In this document: piece after piece, positions 48,501-59,960 of the stretch
How positions within the stretch are numbered: the first letter of the stretch is position 1
How the letters are laid out: every line of letters begins with the position of its first letter
Assembly (NCBI GenBank): GCA_951804985.1
Contig: OX638130.1
Coordinates: forward strand, 115,581,593-115,645,592
Reading direction: 5' to 3'
From: Dryomyza anilis
Taxonomy: Eukaryota > Arthropoda > Insecta > Diptera > Dryomyzidae
Length of the DNA: 64,000 nucleotides
Position numbers and translations under genes: made by a program
The notes under the pieces: generated by a model
The model's database searches: none
What the model was told of the DNA's origin: nothing
Seen by the model: only the letters and a program-made list of their open reading frames with translations

Positions 48501-50551
48501 ATTCGTTAATGAAAACAAGCATCGTGTTTTTAACGACATGAGAATTTAACATGAATTAAAAATAAAACAAATTAATGTAAAAAATAATTCGTTCGAATGT
48601 AAAAAAACAAAATAAAATGAATAGAAATAGATGAGTTAACATTTTATAAATTCACGAGTGAATAAAAAAAAACAAATAAATTATTCGTGACTGAAAACAT
48701 TAATCGAGTGTTCAAACGAAATAAGAATTTAATAACTCTAAGAACGAATATAAAATATTACTATTTCTAAAACGTAAAATAGTGAATTAATGGAAATAGA
48801 AAAGGAACAATTCAAAAATGTTCGAATGGATTTAAAACAAGAATCGCGATTTTCAATGATGTATGAATTTTACATTTGATTCATTAATATAAAAAACAAC
48901 AATACGATTATTACAGATGATACAATTTGCTATTATTAATGACATTAGAATTTATATTAGATAAATTGATGAGAATAATAATACATAAAAATATAATTAA
49001 TTCACATCTTCAATACTAGGTATTCTAGGCACTCTCTAAAAAAGACAATTTTCCAACTATTTACAAAAACACTCACCGTTTGCGATGCTTTGCATGCGGC
49101 GAACTCGACGGTGAACGCGAGTAGTTTCGCGACTTCTTTTTGCTCTTTGAATGCGCCAGTGGTGAACGTGAGCGCGAGCGCACGGTGCGCAGCATTTTCT
49201 TGGTGCGGCTGCTCTTGTAATCACCGCCGCCGCCGCCACCACCACCACTGCCCGCAGATGCCGGAGAACGTGATCGCGGTGAACGCGTCCCGCCACGCGA
49301 ACGTGAGCGTGAACGCGAATCCTTGACAGGCGCCGCCTTGTCCGAAGCCAGCGGCAGCGGTATCGTGCGTTGTATAAAGCCGCCCCATGCATTGTGCGAG
49401 CCATTGTTGCGATCAACCATAGTGACGGCGGCGGGTACGTTGAGCTGCTCCTGTTTTTTGTTGCGCGTCTCCATATAGCGCTTCTTCAAAGACTCCACAG
49501 AAGCCTCAAGTTTGTCGACATTTGGCTGGAAAACAAATATTCAATAACAATAAACACGTAATATAAAATATTACTACCTTAGCGCGCTTATACAACTCCA
49601 TGACGCGATAGCAAATATCGATTATGTCATCCTCGCTGACGCGGAAGGTGCCAAACCATGTGGGATGATTGGGCAGCGCTATGCTTAGCTTGCGCGCGCT
49701 CAGATATATGCAGGCGCATGCAATTGTCTCCGGATTGTAGCGCATAAAGACATCGGTGCGCAACGAGTCGTTCATAAAGTTCCACGACATCTGCATCAGC
49801 TTCTCGTGTTTCTCATACTTGAGCACCTGCAGGTACATGACGATCAGCTTGTGCGGATGCTTGACATGCACGCAGAAGCCCAACTCCTTGAGCACGCGAC
49901 GCTCCGCCTTGATTACTTGAGTCTTCATGTTGGTGTAGTACTGGTCGAGCAGCATGGGATTGATGTCTCTGAAATTTTTAACAAAATGCATTAAATAATT
50001 TAACTCGCAAAAATTACAACTCACTTTTGCGCCCGCACTTGTTTAATGTGATGGAAAACATTGATGACGTCGCGTATGCGACGCGGTGCCTCTTCAATTT
50101 TTGATGCCAAACACACACAGCTCATCGCCACCGTTTCCATGTTGTGTCGTACAAAACTCTTGCTGTAGAAGAAACGCTGAAAGATAACCTGTCCCGTTGC
50201 CATTGCCACTTGCGGCAACTTCAACAAGATACCCGCCGTCTGTATCAGCTCACAGCCAAGTATGCGCAAATCCTTTTCCGTCTCCGGATCCAGTCCATCG
50301 AGATGCGATGGTGTAGCGTCTAGTTTTCCCTCTGGTATCAGACTGTTCTCCAATGTGAGCACGATTTTATTGAATAGCCGTGGATAGGCGGGTTTGGAAG
50401 CTGCTCCATCTGCTGTTGCTGTAGATGCATTCGGGTGGTTGCTGTTTGTTGCTCCCGAAGCAGCCACTACAGCCGCAATGGCAGCCGCTGCTGCAGATGT
50501 GGCCATTGCGATTGAATTCAATCCGGTCGTTTGCGGTTGTACAACTACCAT
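45559..50551 (-). CDS. CycL: Cyclin L
   Basis: Cyclin L partners CDK10/11-type kinases in nuclear speckles and couples transcription with pre-mRNA splicing. Four exons, 50551-50025, 49968-49578, 49525-49077 and 45865-45559, give 557 residues. An Ala-rich N-terminus (residues 1-55) precedes two cyclin boxes (about 59-180 and 185-300). Strongly conserved stretches are [40 protein letters not shown] and [17 protein letters not shown]. The C-terminus is an RS domain ([28 protein letters not shown]) with poly-Gly tracts and a His run. The last exon, coding 102 residues of RS/Gly sequence, is separated by a 3.2-kb intron full of transposon debris. The donor of that intron overlaps a stop (CGG TGA), so unspliced RNA would end right after HRKR. 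Confidence 0.97.
46031..46885 (+). pseudogene. Decayed mariner-like transposon in cyclin L intron 3
   Basis: Broken transposase pieces on the plus strand match the mariner/Tc3-like family, in order: [13 protein letters not shown] (about 46107), [30 protein letters not shown] with losses, [18 protein letters not shown] carrying the last catalytic Asp, and [11 protein letters not shown]. Frameshifts and a large central deletion separate them. The leader GCGACAGGGACAGCAA plus AGTAAGGTTTGCCATTTCAT is present twice (46031 and 46170), so one copy is nested in or duplicated next to another. The left end GTTTTTCAACAGGGATGCTA at about 46167 matches the MITE at 13990. It is inactive. Confidence 0.85.
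47170..47520. repeat. 15-bp minisatellite
   Basis: About 23 units of GTGGTGAGTTTTAGT with small changes (T/A/C at two positions) run head to tail. Because the unit is a multiple of three, both strands appear open, which explains the artificial frames here. It lies in cyclin L intron 3. Confidence 0.95.
47580..48370. repeat. Repeat debris with (TA)n and TTTTTG-rich tracts
   Basis: Sequences such as GCCACGCCCA (twice), CAAATCGGTGCAGCCGTTTT and CCGTTTAGACGGAGAAGC are typical of dipteran retroelement or Helitron-like tails. A (TA)n run is at about 47853-47870 and a TTTTTG-rich low-complexity stretch at 48000-48190. No element could be delimited. Confidence 0.5.
48371..49076. other. Rest of cyclin L intron 3
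   Basis: Extremely AT-rich, with AAATAAA/AATTCG-like recurrent words. Nothing coding. Confidence 0.5.
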
Positions 50552-50867
50552 TTGTTACATTTGCGTTCGACAACTATTTGTGAAAAGCTTAATAATTGAT
50601 ATTTTAATGTTTTTAGAGTGAAAAACATTAAATTGTAAAATTTTGCGTGTTAAAAGCGTTGTAATTACGTTCAGTGGTTGTCAATGTGACACCTGGCAGT
50701 TTGAAGAGCACTGCAATGGTTATGTACCTTCATGCAGTGTTGCCATATAAAATGGAATGGTAAATAACCTAGGCTGCATTCAGCGCCCTCAAACTGCTCA
50801 GTAACTAATCGCTCACTTTTACTGAATGCACCGCGATCTCATTTGTCAATTTACCAAAGAATTAATT

Positions 50868-51180
50868 AGTGTATTCACAGTTCATCGTATTTTAGTATGA
50901 TATTCATACCATGTAGTATATATACGATACAATAACACAGAAATGTCAATTTGTTGTTGCAAAAATTGTGAAATTGAAGACGAATAGTGCTCATGAAATG
51001 TTAATTTATTTCATTTTCTTTTGAAATCGAGATATATTTATGATAATTAAAAAAAAAATCCTAATTTTAAAAGAATCAGCTGCATTTATTTGACGAACTA
51101 TTTTAACAAGCAGAAAAGTGGTGCTCACAGTCGTATTCGTATCAACTTATAATGTCCTACCATGAAACTGCCAATACGCT
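50868..51180 (-). mobile_element. MITE family A, copy 2 (reverse)
   Basis: Read on the minus strand, it opens AGCGTATTGGCAGTTTCATG and contains CCACTTTTCTGCTTGTTAAAA, matching copy 1 at 40678. It closes with ...ACTGTGAATACACT. It lies just upstream of cyclin L. Confidence 0.8.
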
Positions 51181-51749
51181 AAATATTAATAAGTTACATA
51201 CAACTCTTTAATTGATTGAAACCATATTTTTCCAATAAAAATTCCATTTTTGTTTATAAATATTTGAGTTAAAATGTCATTGAATGTCATCGATAACGCA
51301 AATGTAGCGTACGATTTTTTCGATGGAAAAAATGGATACCGCTTACTTAGCATGTTGCGGGTAGCACGCCATTCAGACACAAATTTCTAAACAGTTGCAT
51401 AACTGTTGAGGTCGCTGTATGCAGTCAATCAGTACATTTAAATGATTTAATAAAAAGTAAATTAATCTTTAATAATGTGAAACACAAATGAATACATTTT
51501 TATACAGAGTACCATCAGTACAAAATATTTTGTGCTCAAAAATTAGACCTATATAAATCGAATACGAAAGCGTATTCTCATTTACAAAACAAAACTATTG
51601 AAAATAAAAGTTAACAAAAAGTTTTGATCAATTTGGTTTTATTTATTATTTATTTTATTTAAATTTTATTCAACATTTAAAGCTTAAGAGCCTAACAATG
51701 TTCTTTGTATATTAATAATAGGGAGGCAAATTAATGTAATATAAAACTT

Positions 51750-51993
51750 GCAGCCGCGGTAGCTCAGTGATTAGTGCGTTGGACTGCGAGACGAAAGGTC
51801 CCCGGTTGAACAACATCTTTTCATATTTCATGTTTTATACCGCGCTACCTCTCGGCAGTAAATGGCAAACCTACGAGAGTTATACATTTCCTATGAAAGC
51901 TCTCACCCGCCGTTCGGATTCGGCAATAAACTGTAGGTCAAAATGGTGAGAGAGCTCTGCCTAAGTTCTTGTTGGACTGTAGTGCCAAACTAT
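51750..51993 (+). mobile_element. tRNA-derived SINE, plus orientation
   Basis: The head GCGGTAGCTCAGTGATTAGT (A box) is at the left, the body holds CGCCGTTCGGATTCGG, and the sequence ends at CCAAACTATTA. A 10-base target duplication TATAAAACTT is at 51740-51749 and 51994-52003. Part of the B-box side is deleted (GGTTGAACAACATC). Confidence 0.88.
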
Positions 51994-54900
51994 TATAAAA
52001 CTTAAATACCCAACTAGAACAAAATACGAAATGTTGTCTTTGCGACTATCGTTTTTCAGGTGACTTAAAGGTTCTTACAAAAGTTATCTATTAAACATCG
52101 TAAAGATATATCAGAAAGGTAACTTTTTAAGTAAACAAATCGGGATAATACCCACATTGTGGCACCTCTGAACTTCATACTTCGAAGTTGGCATTCGTTT
52201 TTTTTTTGCTGCGTCATACCGTTTGCTGTTAGCGTTTTTTGTGCTCCATGTATTTTGTGTGGACAAAAATGTCCGATTGATAGTAAAAATAGCGTTTAGG
52301 AATCGCTTCAAAATCAGGTCTATGAAATTGAAAATGAAATTGAAATGGGAATTACTTACTGCAGGCGTCATTCTACCGTGTGAGGAGGTGTCTCAGGACG
52401 TGACTGTGGCAGTGACAAACAGTGCAGCTAAAATAATTTCAAATAATAATACATTTAAATTTAAAACATAGCTTTTGGTTTTTCATTATAATTGTCTATT
52501 TTATATTTATTTGATATAGTTTGCCATTTGATTATTTCCATTCCATAAAAAATAAATAAATTGAAAGATTGAAAGATTTTTTGTAATCTTTTTCTGAATA
52601 TTTCAATTAAAATTTGAAATTTGAGTCACCCTTTTCTTCGTCATATTCTTTCGTCAAAAATGTCTTCTCAAGACCCCTGTGCCGCACGCTTTCATGCCGA
52701 CTAAACAGTGTCGCCGTCGGTTCGATTCTGATTAGTTGCCGTAAATTTGCAGTAAAGGTACTACGTACTACGTTTTTCGCGGTGTCTTCTTTTAGTGGCC
52801 AAAAAAATTTGAAAAATTGACAAAATCCATACCAACGAGATACATATTAACCGAAGTACTATATGTGAAAAATAAAGAATTCTAATTGGAAAATTATTAT
52901 TGTACACCAAATATACAACAAACAAAATGCAATAAAAGAAAATATAAAGGTATAAAATACATAAATTGTGGTGCTCTTGTGCAGTTGTGTAATTTGCAAA
53001 GAGCAGAAATTGCCAGAGTCTAGGTGAAAAATCTGCATTACCTTGAGAAGAAAATTAAAATCTTGAAAAAGCAAAAAAAAAATAAAAAATAAAACAACAC
53101 AGTGCAGTGCATCCGCTAAACGAACCAACAAAAAAAAAACGGTTTACGGTGATAAAAAGCAAAAATTAGGGGATGCGAAAACGTGTAACGCATAAAACGA
53201 ACTCACTGTGCTAAAAAGAAATAAAATTTTCAAAACAATATTTTATTGCAAACCAAATAAATAATAATTATAATATAACAAAAACAAAAGAAAAATTCTA
53301 ACTACAATATACAATTTACGAAATTTGTCTGTACAACATGAGTCTGTCTATAAATAACATTAACATACATTTTATGGATACATACGATATGCCGAATTAA
53401 GGTTTTTGTGCTGACGGTCGGTGGTATTTTTGTATTTTAAACATACCTAGAAAAATCAACAAACAAAAAAGAAAATCTGCCACTAATTTAAACAAGTATA
53501 AAAAATATTGCAAAATGTCTACGTTTTTTTTATCCAGTATCTAACTCAACACTCAACACTTGAAATTCTAAAATTTGTAGGTGTTAAATGAATCAAAAAT
53601 ATTCGACCATGCACGTAGATTGACTAACTGTCAGAATGACAGACTGCTTGAATGATGGCCTGCCTGACATCCAAAGGGGGTTGTTGTCAAGGTCAGTCAG
53701 CGAATAGTGCAATGCGAGTGGCTGTGTTTTCGGTCTCTATACCGCTCACTGACAGTCGGTCGGTCGACTGTCAAGCTATCAATTTGCAATTAAGCCTTTC
53801 GTTTTTTTTCTGCACTGTCTTCAATGAAATACTAAACAGTTTTATTGAATTACATTATTCAATTTTGTTACTTCAAAGAATACGCTTGCTCAGCTTAAAA
53901 GCTTCACATGTAGGTAACGCACAACATACTTCCGGCATGCGTTGGTAGCTTTTGTAGGTCAAATCAATTAGCATTAGTCCTTTGTTCCTTGCCGTTATGT
54001 CAACCTTATAAAATAACCAACTACTGACGTCACTGAAAAATCTCTGATGCTGTTATTGAATTAAAAACTTTTATTTCCGTTTTCTACTTATATTAATTAC
54101 TGTATACAATAATGATTCTTTAAAAAAAAACCCTAGACCTCAATAAATATGATAATTACAATACGTAATTAACTTTTATGTCTATAAATAGTTAGGTGTA
54201 AACGAACCCGCTGTTTGAATTATTAATTGTTTCTATTTGTATTGCAGATGTATTTGTTTTATGGAATAATAGATATGTAATTTGTTTCAAAGATTTTTTT
54301 ATAACATTTTTCATATAATAAATGTTTTTATACATATCTTCTATATACATTTTGATTGGGCAATTCAAAATGAAAACTAAATTGTTTTATTATTATTTTA
54401 TTATATTGACCTTTAAGTTTTATAAAATTTGTTCTGTGTTCAGGCTCTAAGTCAGGCTTAGTTTTGAAATAAAACTCTGATATAGTTTTATTAAAAGATT
54501 TATATTTTATATCGTTTCTTCAATATTGCGAATACCGTGATCGTCTCGAGAAATTAAAATTGAGTAACACGTCCACGTGTCACATAATTATACTAGCCAA
54601 AACGAATTTTCCCATGGACATTCCAATTCTATATAATTCGAATGTGCTGATTCTGACTGCATTCAATTAAAAAAAAATAGTAAAAAAAGAAATTTTAGTA
54701 AAACAAAAAAATAGTTCAAAATAATGAATTTTAGAGAAAAGTTTTTAGTGTATATCAAAAATTTTATTGAACATTTTTATTTTAGTAAAGTGGAGTAAAG
54801 TAAAAATTTGAATTTTTATTGAACATTTTATTTTTAATATTATTTTTCAGTAAATGTTTTCAGTGCATATTGAATTGATGGTAGAAATTTGAATTTTTAG

Positions 54901-55235
54901 GGAAAAATTAAATTTTTAATGAACAAATTTTTTTTTTATGAAAAATTGAATTTTTTTTTAGGAAAAATTAATTTTACATTTTTGTGAAAATATAAATTTT
55001 TAGGTAGTATAAATTGAATTTTAGTGAACATTTTATTTTTAATTTTTTTAGTAAACATTGAATTTTTGATAGAAATTTGAATTTTTAGGGAAAAATTAAA
55101 TTTTTAATGAAACATTTTTTTTTAGTGATAAATTTAATTTGGAGTGAAAATTGAATATTTATATATAAAATTTAAAATAGATTTTTATTACGAAAAAATA
55201 AAATGTTGGTAAAAATTGAATTTTATTGTATACTA

Positions 55236-55690
55236 GCTGGACCCATGCACAGCTTCGCCCGTGCTAAGTTTTTGTAATTGCAAAACTATATCGTTTATAA
55301 AGTGTGGATACATTTTTTTTTGATTTTTATAACTCAACTCTTAGTATGTCAGGAGTTATAGCAATTTTAAAGTTTTGTATATATGGGTTTTGTATACATT
55401 TTACGTGACGTTTGAATTTTGTTATATAAACCTTCGTTTCGATTTTTATAACTCTACTCTTAGTAAATCAGGAGTTACAACATTTTTATAGTTTTAGTCA
55501 TATGGAAAGGGACACTCCCCAATTTTGTACAATTTTCCTACTTTTCTTTTTTCCTAAACCACGCTTGCATCAACACGAACAAAATACAAAAAGACTCAGG
55601 AAAATCCGTCGGTTCATTCTCCCGTGATGCTCTGGCACACACAGGACATTTCATTTTTATATATATATAAGATAAGATATAAGATAAGAT
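55236..55690 (+). repeat. Dispersed repeat starting TACTAGCTGGACCCATGC
   Basis: It opens TACTAGCTGGACCCATGCAC and AGCTTCGCCCGTGCTAAG, and closes GGACATTTCATTTTTATATA. A matching piece in reverse lies at 44139-44330. Similar CTAGCTG...TTCGCCCG...TATATATA repeats are common in insects, but I cannot name the family. Confidence 0.6.
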
Positions 55691-56610
55691 ATAAGAATAG
55701 AACAATAGATAGATTTGAATGATTATTTAGTTTTACAAAGTTTTATTATATTATTTTGGAAAAGTAAGGAAAGCTTTGTTTTTTTAGTATTTAAAATTTT
55801 TTAAGTTAAATTTCCAAAAATTTTAAAATATAAATTATGATTTTTTTAGCCAGTTATTTGTGATATAAATGTCCAGTTGACCTCATTAAAAAATAACAAA
55901 AATTATGTTTGTTATGGATAATAAAATTTTTTTTTTTTATAAATTCGATGTAGTTAACAACTTTCACTATTTTATGATGTTTTTTTTTTAGGTCAACTGG
56001 AGGCGCTACTCGTTCCTTTGGTTACCGCATCGCATCGCACCGCCTCCTGTTTTCCGAAAGACGTCACAAAATTTGATTGTTATATCGAATATGTACATTG
56101 CACAAACATGTTTAGCCATGTCCATTGTATATATATATAATTTCAAGAATACACTGTGCTCTTTAGAGAAATATCATCATCATCTAAATCTCACAACAAA
56201 AAAAAAAAACAGACAATAATTTTCTAAAACACAACCCGAATTTCATGTATTTCCCCGCACCTCCGTCCCACTACTTACCGTTGAAATATATTTATATATA
56301 TATCGTATAGCTGTGTTTTGTAGCCACCGTACGAATTGATTTTAGCATTTAAAATATTATCTCTGGCAAAATTCTTTACGCCAGACTAGACACAGCAAAA
56401 GAAAAATTACAAAAAAAAAAATATAGAAAAAATAAAAATACAACATTAGCTAATATTTTTGAAACAAAAGTTGCGTCAATATTTTGCCACGATCAACAAT
56501 TTTGAAATTACAACTATTTTGTAGCACAACCAAAGCATAAAATACACAAGTGCATTTTTATATTTTGTAGACATTTTAAAAAGCTTGGTAAATATTGTAT
56601 AGTAATTTTT

Positions 56611-57325
56611 AAACCCTACACTAAGAGTGAAAGGGTATATTCAGTTTGGTACGCCGTTTGTAACACCCAGCAGGAAGCATCTCCGGTATGGAAAAGTATA
56701 TATATTCTTGATCAGCATAACCTCCTGAGTCGATTTAACAATGTCCGTCTGTCTGTCTGTCCGTCTGTCTCTCTGTCTGTCTGTTGAAATCACGATTACA
56801 GAAAAAGTAGAAGAGATAGAACTATGAAACTTTAGATTTAGATTACTTATATATCTAAGCTGTCTGAACATCTAAGCATGATCGGTCTATTGTGACCTGA
56901 GAACCGACCACTTATGTTCAAATACCTCATATAAAATGAATATCTACAGATCAATATTACTGTATACGTGGTTAGGTAAACTTTTTTTGGTCAAATATAT
57001 ATTGCTCAAATACATGAAAATAATGTTTTCCCGCGAAACGACTTGTGGTTACAAAATAAAATCGAAATTCGGTACACTTACCCATTTTTAAATATGGGTA
57101 TCAAATGAATGGAAATTCTTCAGCGATTGAAAGTTTGTAGTTATTTTCAGGATTCGTATACCCTTGTGACCTATATACAACTTTGACTGGTAACCACACA
57201 TATGTGTAGGGTATTTATAGTCGGCTTAGACCGTCTATAATTTTGATAATCCTAACTATCATAATAACACCTACTATAAAATGCCCCTACTTTAAAATTT
57301 GCCATGTGATCTAACCTTCCCAACT
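56611..57325 (+). mobile_element. mini-me/DINE-like element
   Basis: The start CCCTACACTAAGAGTGAAAG, the core TATATATTCTTGATCAGCAT, (GTCT)n at 56745-56783, the hairpin TTATAGTCGG/CCGTCTATAA (one mismatch) and the end GATCTAACCTTCCCAACTG are all as in the copy at 23143. Confidence 0.85.
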
Positions 57326-58109
57326 GTTTTTTTTACTTTTATTAACTGAAAAACATTCCATGCTGTTATCGTTACAGCAAAACGATATCAAATTCCGAAA
57401 ACGTGCCGATATCTGAATGTGAAAACGTGGCAGAAAAATGGGTTTATCTAGTAGAAATTTACTCATATTGGTCATTTAACTAGTGTGGTTAGGACAATAT
57501 ACAAAAATAATGTTCAGTTCCCGATAGTGACCTAAGTACAATATCGAAACGTGCTAAAAATACGTTATGCCATTTCGTATTGAATTAATTCACTCGTAAA
57601 TTTAACTTATTGAATTAATTAATAATTGTCTACAAATATATTCAACATAAATACTAAATAATTTTGTGAAATAAAATATTTTTTAAATCTGCAACTTGTT
57701 TCTGCAGCTCGTTTCTATTAATCAATCGGTAAAAATGAAGAATTTTGTGACGTCAAAATGGTTCACATGACAACAAAATAATTCAATTTATTATAAAACA
57801 ATCACTTTTACGTCAGATCGGCAATATCAGGCGACAAATTTGATCGACAAAATTACAGAAACCACCTACTGGTTATTTCAAAGAAATTTTTGTACATACA
57901 AATTTAAGTTTGATGAGAATAGTATTTTATTTTCCTATTTTTCATTACGGAAATTCAAATAATTCACACTTCAAGATTTTGAAATTTACTTCCGGTCAAA
58001 GTCGACTTTTAATTTACTCAGAAAAAAAGTCATAACATTCCATTACAAATGGTCAATAGAAAAGTTATTGAAAAAATAAATATTTTCATGTATACTTTCT
58101 AGAACATTT

Positions 58110-59110
58110 TACGAAATATTTTTTTCTGTAATATGTTCTGTTCACGAATAATTCTTAATTTCTATTTTTTTCCTAATTTTTTTTTTACGCGATTCGTATA
58201 TATTACGAATCAATATTCGTAAAATTAAAACAACAACATTACGAATATTTCGTTTAAAATACGAAACTTTCGTTATATTATTTTCTATTACACTTTTTTT
58301 ACGAAAAAATAACATATTTTACGAATGAGCTTTACTAAAATGTAAAGCTCATTCGTTATTAAATGACTTAACTTTCGTAAATTTTGGGGCTATATGTAGA
58401 ATTTTACTAAACATTTCGTATTTTATTTAATTGGTATCGCGGGCGCAAATAGATAATTATAATTACAAAAAGGTTTAAAGGTTTCTGTGTTAGTTCTGTT
58501 CAAAAAAAGTATCATATTTCTTATTTTTATGAATCGTCATTTTCATTGTCAGATTTTTTTTTCACAAATGTACGAATGCTATCGTCAAAAGTACGAATAC
58601 TTTTGTAAAATTTACGAATATATTCGTAAAAACGTACACAAATATTCAATAAATTACGAATCCTCCGTATTATGTACGAATGGCATTCGTAGAAAATCTA
58701 CGAATAATATAATAATAATAGTTTGGCGCAACAGTCCTGTATAGAACTTCGGCCGAGCTCTCTCACCATTTTGAGCTGTGCGTTTTATATTTGTACTCAA
58801 AGTGGTGGGACCTACAGTTTATTGCCGAATCCGAACGGCGGGTGAGAGCTTTTCATAGGCAATGTTTTACTCTCGTAGGTTTGCCATTTACTGACGGGAG
58901 GTAGCGCGGTATAGAAAAATGTTTCTATGAAAAGATGTTGTTAGCCCCAGTCCAGGCTTGAACCGGGGACCTTTCGGCTCACAGTCCAACGTACTAACCA
59001 CTGAGCTACCGCGGCTACGAATAGTTTCGTAAAATAAGTAATTAATATTCGTAATTTTATCATAAATTTACGAAATTTCTTTCTTGTATTTTACGAAATA
59101 TTTCGTGAAT
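58110..59110. repeat. ACGAA/TTCGT-rich tract with a perfect hairpin
   Basis: Outside the inserted SINE, the pentamer ACGAA or its complement occurs about 22 times between 58110 and 58706 and several more times in 59015-59105, far above the background of the region. A perfect 15-base inverted repeat with a 6-base loop sits at 58321-58356 (ACGAATGAGCTTTAC / GTAAAGCTCATTCGT). Confidence 0.7.
58707..59014 (-). mobile_element. tRNA-derived SINE, full length
   Basis: The best full-length copy in reverse orientation: (AAT)n tail side at 58707, A and B boxes at the right (GGTAGCTCAGTGGTTAGTAC, GGTTCAAGCC on the minus strand). A 9-base duplication CTACGAATA flanks it at 58698-58706 and 59015-59023. 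It is inserted in the ACGAA-rich tract. Confidence 0.9.
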
Positions 59111-59117
59111 AAATTTC

Positions 59118-59243
59118 ACGCCGGCGTTCTGATTCGGCATTAAACTGTAGGTCCCACCACTTTGAGTACAAATATAACACGCACATCTCAAGCTCGGCCT
59201 AAGTTGTTATAGGACTGTAGAGCCAAACTATTATTATTATTAC
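59118..59243 (+). mobile_element. 5'-truncated SINE, plus orientation
   Basis: It begins in the SINE body (CCGGCGTTCTGATTCGG) and runs to the end CCAAACTATTATTATTATTA. The tRNA head is missing. It lies 100 bp from the full-length copy in opposite orientation. Confidence 0.85.
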
Positions 59244-59348
59244 TTGAATTTGTGGTAAGGTAAAAATTACTGTTTTATATCGGTATCATACTGGAAAATT
59301 AAAAATCGGTTACGATAAAGGACAATTACTTAATTTCTTTGACGGTTA

Positions 59349-59458
59349 CCTATTCTAGTGATCAATCACAATTGTTTCCCACTTTTGCGTCTATAACACA
59401 GAAAATGAAATTGACAGAATACGAAATTATAACAGTTTGTGACTCGTGCCAGAATAGG
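59349..59458 (-). mobile_element. MITE family B, copy 2 (shortened, reverse)
   Basis: Ends CCTATTCT (59349) and AGAATAGG (to 59458). On the minus strand the interior TTTCGTATTCTGTCAATTTC matches copy 1 at 41051-41222, with an internal deletion. Confidence 0.7.
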
Positions 59459-59540
59459 AATTTAAGAGTGTGAAGGTAAATATTCCAAATCCTACAAATT
59501 ATCTTCATTTTAAAATTGGTTCATGTACTTTTGTAAATAA

Positions 59541-59677
59541 TGGCGATATTCATAGACAATTTAAAGACAACTTTAAAATTAAAGTCTGCTTTTTTGACAA
59601 TTTGCACATAGAATAAAATATCAAAAAGCTTATTTTAATTTTTAAGTCGACTTTAAAAAGTCTATGAATATGCGCCA
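59541..59677. mobile_element. Palindromic MITE (about 137 bp)
   Basis: Almost the whole unit is an inverted repeat: TGGCGATATTCATAGAC...TTTAAAGACAACTTTAAAA on the left is mirrored by TTTTTAAGTCGACTTTAAAA...GTCTATGAATATGCGCCA on the right. Single-stranded, it would fold into a long hairpin. Related pieces are at 5712-5825 and 44640-44730. Confidence 0.8.
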
Positions 59678-59751
59678 ATATTTTTTTCGAAAAAAAAAAA
59701 CTGTTTTGCTAAATATTTTTTCTGCTAGATATAAAGAAAAATGTTTATACA

Positions 59752-59960
59752 TACACCCAGAAAAAAATTCCCTCAAATCCCATTAAATTTGGTCAATAAG
59801 ACAATTATTGATTTAATAGTATATAAAAAATAAAAATTTTCATATAACCTCAATGGCAATGTCATGGTATTTTCCGATTAAAATAATAATTTATCCTATT
59901 GAATATTTTTAATAATAAAAAACTATTATTTATATAGTATTTTTTTCTGGGTGTATGTTG
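59752..59960. mobile_element. MITE with ACACCCAGAAAAAAA ends
   Basis: ACATACACCCAGAAAAAAA on the left is perfectly mirrored by TTTTTTTCTGGGTGTATGT on the right, enclosing about 170 bp of AT-rich sequence. The outer ACATA/TATGT may be part of the ends or of the target. Confidence 0.8.

Noticed and set aside
52223..52820. Two plus-strand frames of 82 and 68 codons
   Set aside because: No similarity to known families. The block is more likely promoter or leader sequence, which cannot be shown here.
55873..56000. 11-bp inverted repeat CCAGTTGACCT / AGGTCAACTGG
   Set aside because: Isolated, with no further similarity of the flanks and no second copy in the window; chance cannot be excluded.
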